NCBI GenBank assembly: GCA_031257995.1
Contig: JAIRNN010000101.1
Coordinates: forward strand, 1 to 8,317
Length of the DNA stretch: 8,317 nucleotides
Origin: Spirochaetaceae bacterium
Lineage (GTDB): Bacteria > Spirochaetota > Spirochaetia > Treponematales > Breznakiellaceae
Direction: 5' to 3'
Part shown: one piece after another, positions 1-7,733 of the stretch
How the letters are laid out: each line of letters begins with the position of its first letter
How positions within the stretch are numbered: the stretch's first letter is position 1
Notes under the pieces: generated by a model
The model's database searches: none
Told to the model about the DNA's origin: nothing
The model's input: the letters and a program-made list of their open reading frames with translations, nothing else
Translations under genes and position numbers: made by a program

Positions 1-558
1 GCAGAACGGGCGAACTCACCTTTAAAGGACAACCTGCTTCCAAAAGCGGTATATGTGAAAGGGTATAAGAAAGTTTCCTTTGTGCTCATGTCGGCAGTTG
101 TCTGTCCGGCTGCCCTGAAGTTCCTTCAATACTTCGTTTGTTGAGTTTTGAAAGAGACTCTATATAGTTGTTCTACTATAACTATTCAGCCGTCTTTGTT
201 ACCGGGGGCGTTGCGGGAGCTACCGGGGCCTGTTGCATTTATCCGGAGTGAAGCATTTTTGGAGCCCACACCGTGCCGCTGGAATGGTTAAACGCGCTTA
301 ATGTTTCGTGCGCGGCAATGGGTGCCCCGCAGAGGGGGTAGCGGAGGGCGCAGGAGCATAGCGGGAGACTTCCCCCACCTGATTGGCAAGCAACGTTTTT
401 CGCCCACTACCGATATAATGGAGTATGGGCAAACGGCGCATAAGGGGCAAGCCATAAAGCGGGGTTTGTGATACTATTGCGGCCATGAGTACTTTGACTG
501 TCGGCGATGATCGTGATGTGGCGAACACGGCCTGCAACACCGAGGAAATGACGATGCC
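1..558. other. Gene-free left end / leader of the glycosylase gene
   Basis: I see no convincing gene here. The first 180 bases are AT-rich (about 30% GC in 121-180) and the rest is GC-rich. A frame is open from the window edge to a TGA at 142-144 (47 codons, no recognisable motif); it could be the tail of an upstream gene. Two short plus-strand frames follow, 301-471 (56 codons) and 485-562 (25 codons). Neither has a good ribosome binding site, and I do not call them genes. A weak inverted repeat with arms TATAGT/ACTATA lies at 163-180. The stretch 320-376 is purine/G-rich and ends in CCCCC, and may be a dispersed intergenic repeat. The minus-strand open frames in this area run into the glycosylase gene and look like shadows of it. 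Confidence 0.5.
414..419 (+). promoter_or_regulatory. Possible -10 box upstream of the glycosylase gene
   Basis: A perfect TATAAT lies at 414-419, about 140 nt before the glycosylase start. No hexamer resembling TTGACA sits 15-19 nt upstream; the nearest similar one is TTGGCA at 383-388, which is 25 nt away and too far. It may therefore be a chance match or a promoter that needs an activator. Confidence 0.25.
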
Positions 559-1059
559 ATGACCTTGGTGGTTCATCCTTTTCCGCCCGTTTACAACGCC
601 GTCTCCCGTGTGCTGATTCTGGGAACGATGCCTTCTCCCGTTTCCCGTGCCGAGGCGTTTTACTACGCGCATCCTCGCAACCGGTTTTGGCCGGTAATCG
701 CCGCTGTCTTCGATGAGCCGCCACCCCTGTCGAAGGAAGACCGGATCCGCTTCGCGCTTGAACGGCGCATCGCAATCTGGGATGTGCTCGCCTCGTGCGT
801 CATCGGCGGCGCGGCCGACCACACGATAAAAAGCCCGGAGCCCAACGACTTTGTTCCCCTCCTCCACGCCACGAAAATTACCCATGTTTTTACCACCGGC
901 AGTAAAGCTTTTGCGCTTTACACCCGGCTCTGTCTCCCCCGCATGGGCCTTGCCGCGACCCCTCTTCCGTCAACCAGCCCCGCAAACCAGCGGATGTCGT
1001 TTGCCGATCTGGTCGCAGCCTACCGGGCGATAAAAGCGGCAACAGAAACCATTCCGTAA
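559..1059 (+). CDS. DNA-deoxyinosine (hypoxanthine) glycosylase, UDG superfamily family 6
   Basis: This cytoplasmic base-excision repair enzyme removes hypoxanthine, the deamination product of adenine, from DNA. The 166-residue protein matches the usual family length. Visible motifs in order are the superfamily motif GTMPSP (22-27), the block YYAHPRNRFWP (35-45), WDVLASC (74-80), TTGSKAF (112-118) and the C-terminal motif STSPAN (138-143). In the family studied from Methanosarcina an early Asn is catalytic; Asn41 of HPRN is the likely equivalent, which I infer from memory of the family rather than from an alignment. The ATG at 559 is chosen because VHPFPP before the first strand is the typical family beginning. 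Its ribosome binding site is weak: GAGG at 542-545 is 13 nt away. The start overlaps the stop of a 25-codon frame (485-562) as ATGA, so translational coupling is possible. No terminator is visible after it; the next promoter begins 13 nt downstream. Confidence 0.88.
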   Translation: MTLVVHPFPPVYNAVSRVLILGTMPSPVSRAEAFYYAHPRNRFWPVIAAVFDEPPPLSKEDRIRFALERRIAIWDVLASCVIGGAADHTIKSPEPNDFVPLLHATKITHVFTTGSKAFALYTRLCLPRMGLAATPLPSTSPANQRMSFADLVAAYRAIKAATETIP

Positions 1060-1072
1060 TAAAGGTGAGGGC

Positions 1073-1103
1073 TTGACACATCGTCTCTTTGTTACGGTAT
1101 AAT
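1073..1103 (+). promoter_or_regulatory. Sigma-70 type promoter for the LytM-like gene
   Basis: A perfect TTGACA (1073-1078) and a perfect TATAAT (1098-1103) are separated by 19 nt. Both hexamers match consensus, but the spacer is two bases longer than ideal. Transcription would start near 1110, leaving a leader of about 100 nt before the chosen start at 1214. This puts the exported protein and the methyltransferase in a unit separate from the glycosylase. Confidence 0.72.
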
Positions 1104-1213
1104 TATGGAAGGTTTTTCTGTGATTGAGCCGTCCGGGGATACATTTAACATCACTGAGTCGAAAGGCAAATACCGCCCCCGTGAATGGCAATAAAAGATA
1201 CGGGAAGGATAAA

Positions 1214-2089
1214 TTGCGTACAAAACGTGTAAAACTTTTAGCGGCAATTTGCCTGGTTGCCGTCGGTGCGGCGGTTCACGCCATTGATTGGCCGGTGACG
1301 GGTGTAGTTCCCACAAGCAATTTCGCGCAGAACGATGGGGGCGCACCGCTTTTGGGCGTGACTTTCGCGTATGAGGGGCCGCTTTACGCGGCGGAACAAG
1401 GGGAGGTCATCTTTCAGCGGAATGTGGCGGAACGGGTTTCCGGTTTGCCATCGCCCCTCGGTTCATGGGTCGCGGTGGACTTGGACAATGGGCTGGTGAG
1501 CATTTACGCGCGTTACGGTGAAAGCGAGGCGGCTATTTCTTCCCATATCGAAAAACAGCAGATCATCGCCCAAGCCGGAAAATCGGGCGCGAATGAACAC
1601 GAAACAGGCGGGTTTTATTTTTCCTTTTTTGACCGGAAAGAACACCGGTGGATAAATCCCGCCGTGATCATCAACCCGATGCCCGATACGAGGCCGCCTC
1701 AGATCGGCACGGTGCGGTTAAAAAGCACTGAGAGTGGGTTGATCAACTTGGCGCAAACGCGAACCATCAAACAGGGCCGTTACGCGATTTTTGCCGAGGC
1801 GGACGATACAATCGACGGGGGAATGCGGCCCCTTGCGCCCAACAGTCTCGCCGCCTTTGTCAACGGCGCGGAAGCAGGAACGCTGCTCTTTGAAAGTTTT
1901 TCCGCACGTGACGGGCTTCTTATGATCTATCGGAACGAGCTGGTGTCGGCTAACCGGATATACGCGGAACCCAACGCCTACGAAACGGGCGAGTTCTGGT
2001 TCTCGCGGGGCATTGCGACACTGGAACTCATCATCGGCGACCGGGCGGGTAACGCTCGAACCGCCTCGTACCGGATTATCGTTGAATAA
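1214..2089 (+). CDS. Exported protein with a degenerate LytM/M23-like domain
   Basis: From the TTG at 1214 the product has 291 residues. This start is chosen because GGGAAGG at 1202-1208 is spaced 5 nt from it and because it begins a classic signal peptide: MRTKRVK, a hydrophobic core to about residue 20, and a likely cleavage after VHA (23). A longer frame from TTG 1124 would bury the signal. Residues about 45-155 follow the LytM (M23 peptidase) fold pattern: a G-x-V strand, then VAVDLDNGLVSIYARY, then IIAQAGKSG, then FYFSFFD and a late NP. The zinc-binding histidines of active M23 enzymes are missing: the YxH position reads YAR (98-100), and the HxH strand reads FYFSF (134-138). It is therefore probably not a peptidase but a structural or regulatory cell-wall-associated protein. 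Residues 160-291 form a second all-beta-looking region of unknown role. The methyltransferase follows on the same strand. Confidence 0.75.
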   Translation: MRTKRVKLLAAICLVAVGAAVHAIDWPVTGVVPTSNFAQNDGGAPLLGVTFAYEGPLYAAEQGEVIFQRNVAERVSGLPSPLGSWVAVDLDNGLVSIYARYGESEAAISSHIEKQQIIAQAGKSGANEHETGGFYFSFFDRKEHRWINPAVIINPMPDTRPPQIGTVRLKSTESGLINLAQTRTIKQGRYAIFAEADDTIDGGMRPLAPNSLAAFVNGAEAGTLLFESFSARDGLLMIYRNELVSANRIYAEPNAYETGEFWFSRGIATLELIIGDRAGNARTASYRIIVE

Positions 2090-2195
2090 GCCGCATAGCC
2101 CGCATAAGCATGCTGTCAAAACATGGTCAACACCGGTACCGGATGCGCTATCCGATGGCGGGTGCGGCGCGGAAGGCCGCGTTGCGGAAAACGCC

Positions 2196-3014
2196 GTGCC
2201 AATTCCCTGTGCGCTCTGCGGCGGCAGTGTGTTTCGCTCGGCTTTGCGTTGTGAAGGCTTTACCTATGTTCGGTGCCGAGATTGCGGCCTCGTCCAGATA
2301 AACCCCCAGCCGGAGACGAGCGAGGTACAGGAACGCTACGGCAGTACCTACGGCGACGATTATCTTGCGTATGAAACCGCGAACGAAGCCGCCTTTCTCG
2401 CGCTGCAACTCAAGACGCTCGAAGACGCAAGGATTGGTTGCATCGAAGAAACGTTTTTTCCTTTCGGCAGAAGGCGGTTTCTGGATGTCGGCTGCGCGAC
2501 AGGAGCGTTATTGGAAAAGATGCGGGGACGCGGCTGGAAAGTAAGCGGCGTTGAAATTTCCACACAGATGGCCGAGTATGGCAGAAGAATCCGGGGGCTT
2601 ACAATCTCGACCCTCCCGCTCGAAGACAACAGCTTTGCGAAAAACAGCTTCGACGTGATCCACGCTTCCCACCTCATCGAACACCTGAACAATCCGGCGA
2701 CCTTTGTCCGCGAAGCGCACCGCATCCTCAGCGGCGATGGCCTTTTCCTCGTTATTACGCCCAACCTCGCCGGCATGCAGGCCAAACTTTTCAGAGGCCG
2801 CTGGCGATCCGCCATCTACGACCACCTCTACCTCTTCTCGGTGAAGACGCTCAAGTCTCTCCTCAGGCGGGAAGGTTTTGCCGTCGAACAAGTCGTTACT
2901 TGGGGCGGCCTTGCGCAAGGTCTCGCACCCCTGCCGGTCAAAGGAATCGCCGACTGCTTGGCAAAGAAAACTGGGCTGGGCGATGTGATGATGATGAAGG
3001 CGAGGAATATGTGA
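2196..3014 (+). CDS. Zinc-ribbon class I SAM-dependent methyltransferase
   Basis: The 272-residue protein (from GTG 2196) starts with a small zinc ribbon, CALCG (5-9) and CRDCG (27-31), followed by GLVQINPQP. This is the usual N-terminus of a Methyltransf_23-type family often found with polysaccharide or surface-modification genes. SAM motif I is LDVGCATG (96-103), the following acidic strand end is GVE (118-120), and the post-motif region reads FDVIHASHLIEHL (152-164) and then VITPN. The ending GLGDVMMMKAR is typical of full-length members, so the gene looks intact. The substrate cannot be read from the sequence. GTG 2196 has GGAAA 5 nt upstream and starts directly before the zinc ribbon. 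Alternatives are TTG 2082, which overlaps the previous stop by 8 nt, and ATG 2013, which would overlap that gene by 77 nt and add a low-complexity extension. It is probably cotranscribed with the LytM-like gene. Confidence 0.85.
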   Translation: MPIPCALCGGSVFRSALRCEGFTYVRCRDCGLVQINPQPETSEVQERYGSTYGDDYLAYETANEAAFLALQLKTLEDARIGCIEETFFPFGRRRFLDVGCATGALLEKMRGRGWKVSGVEISTQMAEYGRRIRGLTISTLPLEDNSFAKNSFDVIHASHLIEHLNNPATFVREAHRILSGDGLFLVITPNLAGMQAKLFRGRWRSAIYDHLYLFSVKTLKSLLRREGFAVEQVVTWGGLAQGLAPLPVKGIADCLAKKTGLGDVMMMKARNM

Positions 3015-3168
3015 GAGAATTTGCACAAATCCATAAAATCTACCTCTATCCGTTCCGTTTATACTTTTCCATTGTCTATTGAACTTGTTTAAACCAAGCG
3101 TTTTATCCGCAACGCCATCCTTATTCGCCATTCGCCCCGGCGGTTCATTTTTTAACAGGCAGCATCGC
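3015..3168. other. Convergent intergenic spacer
   Basis: This 154-nt AT-rich gap separates the ends of the two convergent blocks. I find no strong intrinsic terminator. Weak candidates are arms CGCC/GGCG at 3129-3144 followed by a T-run at 3148-3153 on the plus strand, arms GCGTT/AACGC at 3098-3115, and arms CTTG/CAAG at 3084-3098 followed by TTTT at 3101. Any of these could help stop transcription; none is convincing alone. Confidence 0.4.
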
Positions 3169-4182
3169 TCAATCGGGGGTTGAAACAGTCTCTGGTAACT
3201 GTTCGCCGTTAAACAATCCCTCTCCCGTGCGGAAAATCCGGTTTGCCGCCCAGTCCGACAGCAGCCACACATAGGGGGAACCCGACAGGGCAACCGTTTT
3301 CTTGCCGGAAAAGTCCGGGCCGCGATAGAGAGTGCGGGTCGAGCCGTCTCCGAGTTCCAGTATCACGCGGGAGACGGCATCGGGATCGGTGAAGCCCTCG
3401 CCTCCGGGGGAAAGTCCGGCGGCAAAGTCCTCGCCAACCGCATCGACAATGCCCCGAATATATGAGTCGATGTCGGCGGTTATGGGCGCGCCGCTCACTC
3501 CGGCGGGGGCAGCTTCCGCTTTCCAATCTTTGCCGTCACGCGCGAGGGTGTAGTAAGGCTGGACGTTACCCTCCTCGTCAGGCGGGGGAAAGACGGTGAA
3601 ACGCTGTACCGATTCCGCGCCGAGTTTCACGCCGTTCTCGTCGGGAAAGAGCCGTAAATCCTCCCACGATGGGCGCGAACCATTGACAAATGGGGAAAAC
3701 CGGTCTTCGCCGCCGCGTACCGTGTCGTCCCCCCGTTTTCGCAGGTGGATGCTGCTCCCCGAAGCGTCCTCCACGCCGACCAAAAGCGTAAGCAACGGGT
3801 TGCCGCCGGACAACACGGTGATGCGGGATGTTTGGTCATCGGTGAGTCCCAGTTTTTCCTGAACCTCACGGGACGACCCCCGCGCCGAATACGCGCCGGA
3901 CTTGGTAAGCGCGGCAAAAAGTTCGTCAACCCGGCTCTGTTTGGCCGGGAACCGCCGGTCCTCGTAGACGACAAACCATGCGCCGCCGTCTCTTTCGAGA
4001 TCCACGGTGTCCGATCCCCGGACTTCGATACGGTCTGCGGCATCGACGCTTTGCGGATCGAGCCAGCGGTAAGCCGCCTGCCGTTTGCCGGAACGTTCAG
4101 GATCGAAGACAAAGGTCAGCGCATAGACAATGGCCAGCGCGCCCGCGATACCGCTTAGGACTATAACTTTCTTCTTAAACAT
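3169..4182 (-). CDS. DUF4340 membrane-anchored protein, partner of the Gld-type ABC transporter
   Basis: The 337-residue protein has one N-terminal membrane anchor (about 6-25, after MFKKK) and then a large extracytoplasmic part. It is a DUF4340 protein: VDAADRIEV (45-53), a WFVV strand (69-72), RVDELFAAL (84-92) with SGAYSA (95-100), LGLTDDQ (111-117), and an ending with YVWLLSDWAANRIF (314-327) plus a Thr/Pro tail. DUF4340 genes regularly follow gldG-type genes, as here; the biochemical role is not known and an accessory role in the complex is inferred. The start is ATG at 4182, 11 nt after a strong AAGGAGG that overlaps the gldG stop region. The open frame continues upstream to 4593, but that extension lies antiframe within gldG and is not real. 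No clear terminator follows. Confidence 0.87.
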   Translation of the reverse strand: MFKKKVIVLSGIAGALAIVYALTFVFDPERSGKRQAAYRWLDPQSVDAADRIEVRGSDTVDLERDGGAWFVVYEDRRFPAKQSRVDELFAALTKSGAYSARGSSREVQEKLGLTDDQTSRITVLSGGNPLLTLLVGVEDASGSSIHLRKRGDDTVRGGEDRFSPFVNGSRPSWEDLRLFPDENGVKLGAESVQRFTVFPPPDEEGNVQPYYTLARDGKDWKAEAAPAGVSGAPITADIDSYIRGIVDAVGEDFAAGLSPGGEGFTDPDAVSRVILELGDGSTRTLYRGPDFSGKKTVALSGSPYVWLLSDWAANRIFRTGEGLFNGEQLPETVSTPD

Positions 4183-4198
4183 GGTGAATTGTTCCTCC

Positions 4199-5815
4199 TT
4201 ATCCTTCCGCCTGTTCGGAAACGCGCCCGGCGATTTTCTTTCGTCTTCCCGCGACAACAAAGCCGAGTACCACCACGGCAAGCGGCATAACAACCACGCC
4301 CAAAACGTGGGAGAATCCCATCGCGGCGGCGCGTTTTTCTTCATCGATAATACGGTCAAGACGGCCCCCGCCCGAAGCGCGGCTACGGATGCCGATAATG
4401 TCGTCATCGTTTGAAAGCCAGTCGGCGGCGGCAACGAGAAAATCAAGGTTGCGCTGACTGCGCGTCTGCTCCAAGAGGCGGCTTTGTCCCATCTCCGCGT
4501 CGCCCACCACGATGATGCGGGCCTCCTTCGCCGTTTCAGGCATATCAGGAAGGGAATTCTCGATTTGAGCGGCATCTTGCGCTTCAATCCCATCGACAGG
4601 GGGCTTCGTTTGAAAATAACGCGGGAAAGTTCCCGTCAGCGCGGCGGCAAGCGTTTTCGCGCCCGCCGTGGTTTCCCGTTCCGCGACCCACGCCCAGCTC
4701 TGTCCGGGCTGGATGTTAAAGTTTTCCGTTTGTAACCATGCGTCCTCTGTCGTAGTGAACAACACCTCCGCCTCAACGCCGGAAGGCGCGTCAAGCGTCA
4801 GCGGAGACGGCCAGTAGAGGTCGAGGCCGCCAAAGGTCGAGGTAATCGGCTGGAGGCGGTTCCCATATTCCCCCAGCGCCGACACCCAGAACGGATACCG
4901 GATCAGTTGAATACGGCCCGGCGCGCCCGGCGTTTCGGCCTGAACGATGTTGCTGCTCGTGTCGAGGGCGAATTGTGTCTCGACCGCCGCGCCGTAGGTT
5001 TTCAGCATCGCAAGGAGCCCGCCCTCTGCCGGACGAATGGACAACTGTTCGTCCGCGACAAGCGCGTCCGTTGCGAACAGCGCCTTCCCGCCCAGTTGGA
5101 TATAACGGTCGATACGGTAGAGCGCGTTTTCGGTCAGGTCATCGCCGCCGCCAAACACAAAGAGCGCGGGAAGCGTGTCGGGTACCTCGTAATCGGGGTA
5201 GACCACCGACACCCGGTATCCGGCGCTTTGCAACGCGCTTGACACATAGCCGTAGTCGTTGTCGAAAATCTTTCCGTTGTCGCCGACTACGATTCCGACA
5301 TGACGCTCGGACTCGTTCACCAGAGAACGGATCCGCGACGTGAGATCGTATTCAATCGTCTCGCTGCCGGATACCCAAGGGATCACGCTGCTCTTGTCCA
5401 GATACTCGATCAATATCCCCGAATAGACTACGGCAACGGTCGCCTGGTTGCGCTCGACGACCTGCATTTGCCGGCCTGCGACACCCAGTTCTTCCACGGA
5501 ATACTGCATTCCGCTCTTCACCGGATCTTTCACGGCAACACGGATCTTTCCCCGGCTTCGCGCCGCGTATTCACGGAGAATGTCCTCGACTTCACCGGGA
5601 ACCGAATAGGCGTTTTTCAACTCGTCCGACAGAAAATAGGTGAGGCGCAGTTCGCCCGGAATCTCGCGGGAAAGTTCGCGGGAAGCGGGCGAAATCGTGT
5701 AGACCTTGTTCCGCGTGAGGTCGAGCCGGAACCAGAGCCGGGAGCTCACGAGCAGCGTAAGAGCCAGCACGATCAGCGAAAGCGCGGTAATGATCATCGT
5801 TTGTTTCTTGTTCAT
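4199..5815 (-). CDS. gldG: GldG-like ABC-type auxiliary protein
   Basis: The 538-residue protein has a membrane helix at each end (about 7-25 and 501-523, followed by GRRKK) with a large extracytoplasmic region between. The family-typical stretch DLTRNKVYTIS (32-42) follows the first helix. The block ETIEYDLTSRIRSL (152-165) and the Rossmann-like region VGIVVGDNG (173-181) to LFVFGGGDD (218-226) mark the ABC-transporter auxiliary domain (GldG/ABC_transp_aux). A second such segment, IIVVGDAEM (444-452), precedes RNLDFLVAAADWLS (465-478). In Flavobacterium, GldG works with GldA and GldF in an exporter needed for gliding; in other phyla the trio is found without gliding. GGAGGT lies 6 nt before ATG 5815, and only 3 nt separate it from the gldF stop, so coupling is likely. 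The product probably shapes or senses substrate outside the membrane; the substrate is unknown. Confidence 0.88.
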   Translation of the reverse strand: MNKKQTMIITALSLIVLALTLLVSSRLWFRLDLTRNKVYTISPASRELSREIPGELRLTYFLSDELKNAYSVPGEVEDILREYAARSRGKIRVAVKDPVKSGMQYSVEELGVAGRQMQVVERNQATVAVVYSGILIEYLDKSSVIPWVSGSETIEYDLTSRIRSLVNESERHVGIVVGDNGKIFDNDYGYVSSALQSAGYRVSVVYPDYEVPDTLPALFVFGGGDDLTENALYRIDRYIQLGGKALFATDALVADEQLSIRPAEGGLLAMLKTYGAAVETQFALDTSSNIVQAETPGAPGRIQLIRYPFWVSALGEYGNRLQPITSTFGGLDLYWPSPLTLDAPSGVEAEVLFTTTEDAWLQTENFNIQPGQSWAWVAERETTAGAKTLAAALTGTFPRYFQTKPPVDGIEAQDAAQIENSLPDMPETAKEARIIVVGDAEMGQSRLLEQTRSQRNLDFLVAAADWLSNDDDIIGIRSRASGGGRLDRIIDEEKRAAAMGFSHVLGVVVMPLAVVVLGFVVAGRRKKIAGRVSEQAEG

Positions 5816-5818
5816 CGT

Positions 5819-6628
5819 TTACCTCCACTTCCTGAACACGAGTACCCGCGTCGTAACATACAAGAAAAGCGCGGCGCTGACGATGAAGAACAACAGGTCG
5901 CGGCTGTCCAGAAGTCCTTTGGCAAAACTCTCGAAATGATAATTGAGCGATATATAAAGGAAGAACGCGGAGAGCCATGCGGGAAGGGCCTGGGTCATAG
6001 AAATCTGGTTGATGAGCATGACGGCCAAAAGCGCCGACGCGCTGCCGAGAAAGGCCGCCGCTTGGTTCTTTGACAGGGCGGAGAGGAGGAGGCCGAGCGC
6101 AGTAGCCGACGCGCCGAAAAGCAACGCGCCCAAATACTCGCAGACGATCACGCCGCCGTCAAAATGGCCAAGCGGGAGAATGCTCAACGGCACGGGAAGG
6201 CTCAAGGCCAGAAGCGCGGCAAGCAGTCCCAACGAGGCGAAAAACTTCCCCAGCACGAGGTCCCATTCCGAGAACGGCATCGTCAAAAGAAGCTCGATGC
6301 TTCCCGTCTTGCGCTCCTCCGCCCAAGACTTCATCGTGAAACCGGGAATCACCAGGATAAACGCGAGCGGAAACGCGATGAAGTAGGGCCGGAGTGTCGC
6401 CTGATCGCGGATAAAAAACGTCTGGAGATAGTAAAGCCAGACCGCCGTAAACAACAGAAAGAATAACCCGATAAAGTACGTTGCCGGCGCAATCAAGGCC
6501 GTATAGATCTCTTTTCGGGCAAGGGCCAACAACGGCTCCAAGATGTTGCGCGATACGCCTTGCGGTTCGTCCCTGTTCCGGGCGCCTCCTATTGCTTGGA
6601 TGTTTTGTATATCGGTCGTCTCACTCAT
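5819..6628 (-). CDS. gldF: GldF-like ABC-2 type permease
   Basis: The 269-residue integral membrane subunit has about six helices (roughly 47-69, 82-97, 127-151, 160-184, 190-207, 243-262) and a polar N-terminus of about 30 residues that is longer than usual. Characteristic motifs are the coupling segment EERKTGSIELLLTMPFS (104-120) followed by LGKF (126-129), and NYHFESFAKGLLDSRD (229-244), both typical of the GldF branch of ABC-2 permeases. It forms the channel driven by the upstream ATPase. The ATG at 6628 overlaps the end of gldA by 8 nt (ATGAGTGA), and GGGAGG lies a few bases before it, so translation is coupled. It probably moves an envelope substrate; which one is not visible. Confidence 0.92.
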   Translation of the reverse strand: MSETTDIQNIQAIGGARNRDEPQGVSRNILEPLLALARKEIYTALIAPATYFIGLFFLLFTAVWLYYLQTFFIRDQATLRPYFIAFPLAFILVIPGFTMKSWAEERKTGSIELLLTMPFSEWDLVLGKFFASLGLLAALLALSLPVPLSILPLGHFDGGVIVCEYLGALLFGASATALGLLLSALSKNQAAAFLGSASALLAVMLINQISMTQALPAWLSAFFLYISLNYHFESFAKGLLDSRDLLFFIVSAALFLYVTTRVLVFRKWR

Positions 6629-7688
6629 TGCCGCCTCCCGCTTTTTCTTTACGATTCGTTTTGCCCGTTGTTTTGTTCGCCGTTTCGTCAGCCGTTTCGC
6701 GGGTCAACTGCACAAAGATGTCTTCCAGCGTCAAACGCTGCCGGGACATCGAGAGCACCTTGTAACGCCGGGCGACGGCCCAATCAAAAAGCGCCTCGGC
6801 AAACGAGTCTTCATCCGCCGTGTCCGTCCCCGTGTTCCGGGCGAGAAGCGAGACCTCAAATACCTTCGCCCCCGCCGCCCCGGACACCGCCGCAACCGTC
6901 CGGCTCTCGACCGGGCGGGCCGCCGCGAACCCGGCAAGCGCCGCCTCAATTGCCCCCGTTTCGACCGCCGCTTCCCCATCGTCCCCCGCCTTGATCCGCA
7001 GATGCCATGACACCCCGCCCTTCATCGAGACCGCGATCTCTTCGGGCGTTCCCTGCGCGGCAATCTTCCCCTCGTTGAGAATGAGCACTTGGTTACAGAC
7101 CGCCTCGACCTCCTGCAAGATATGCGTGGACAGAATAACCGTCTTCCGCTTGCCCAGTTCTTTGATGAGCGTGCGAATCTCGATGATCTGGTTGGGGTCA
7201 AGCCCCGTTGTCGGTTCGTCCAGTATCAGAATCGGCGGATCGTGCACAATCGCCCCCGCCAGCCCCGCGCGCTGCCTGAACCCCTTGGAGAGCGTCTCGA
7301 TCCGCCGCCCCCGCATAGACTTAAGCCCGCACGCCTCGACCGCCCCCGCAATCCGCGCCGCCCGCTCGCCTTTGGCAATGTGCCGCGCGTCCGCAACGAA
7401 GCCCAGATACTCGTCAACCGTAAGCTCCCCATAAAGCGGCACCCCCTCCGGCAGATACCCGATCCGCGCCTTCACCGCCGTACTCTCCTCCTGCACAGAG
7501 AGCCCGTCAACAAACGCCGCGCCCTCCGTCGGATAGTGGTAGCCGGTCAGAATCTTCATAATCGTCGTCTTCCCCGCGCCGTTCGGCCCCAGAAACCCCA
7601 GCACCTGCTCCCTTCCCACCGAGAAAGACACCCCCTTCACCGCCTCGACATCGCCGTAGCGCTTCCTGAGATCCTTAACTTCTATCAT
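6621..7688 (-). CDS. gldA: GldA-like ABC transporter ATP-binding protein
   Basis: The 355-residue cytoplasmic ATPase powers the GldF permease. Walker A is GPNGAGKT (34-41). The Q-loop region reads YLPEGVPLY (78-86) with Glu in place of Gln, as is common in this branch. The signature is LSKGFRQR (133-140) instead of LSGGQ, Walker B is ILILDEPT (153-160), the D-loop is GLDP (162-165) and the switch is STH (187-189). All parts needed for ATP hydrolysis are present. Residues about 226-330 form the C-terminal domain seen in such exporters, ending in LTLEDIFVQLT (319-329). The last 25 residues are a Thr/Lys/Glu-rich tail with imperfect internal repetition. GGGAG is spaced 7 nt from ATG 7688. First gene of the operon, transcribed from the promoter at 7734-7762. 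Confidence 0.93.
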   Translation of the reverse strand: MIEVKDLRKRYGDVEAVKGVSFSVGREQVLGFLGPNGAGKTTIMKILTGYHYPTEGAAFVDGLSVQEESTAVKARIGYLPEGVPLYGELTVDEYLGFVADARHIAKGERAARIAGAVEACGLKSMRGRRIETLSKGFRQRAGLAGAIVHDPPILILDEPTTGLDPNQIIEIRTLIKELGKRKTVILSTHILQEVEAVCNQVLILNEGKIAAQGTPEEIAVSMKGGVSWHLRIKAGDDGEAAVETGAIEAALAGFAAARPVESRTVAAVSGAAGAKVFEVSLLARNTGTDTADEDSFAEALFDWAVARRYKVLSMSRQRLTLEDIFVQLTRETADETANKTTGKTNRKEKAGGGNE

Positions 7689-7733
7689 GAAATACTCCCG
7701 TCAGTTTGTCTTGTCATTCCGCAAGCAGTTCTT

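Noticed and set aside
320..365. G-quadruplex in the left-end G-rich segment
   Set aside because: The loops between G-runs are 11, 7 and 14 bases, longer than a canonical motif allows.
298..885. 195-codon minus-strand open frame (and a 122-codon one at 407-775)
   Set aside because: Both overlap the well-supported glycosylase on the opposite strand, have biased low-complexity translations, and show no family motif or ribosome binding site.
2013..2195. Earlier starts for the methyltransferase (ATG 2013, TTG 2082)
   Set aside because: ATG 2013 lies well inside the LytM-like gene, and the extra residues are unlike the family, which normally starts just before the zinc ribbon. TTG 2082 remains possible.
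4183..4593. N-terminal extension of the DUF4340 gene
   Set aside because: The extension lies inside gldG in another frame; the ATG at 4182 has a strong ribosome binding site and begins with a membrane anchor as expected for the family.
5300..6073. 257-codon plus-strand open frame
   Set aside because: It is antisense to gldG and gldF, and its Arg-rich translation is typical of a shadow frame in GC-rich genes.
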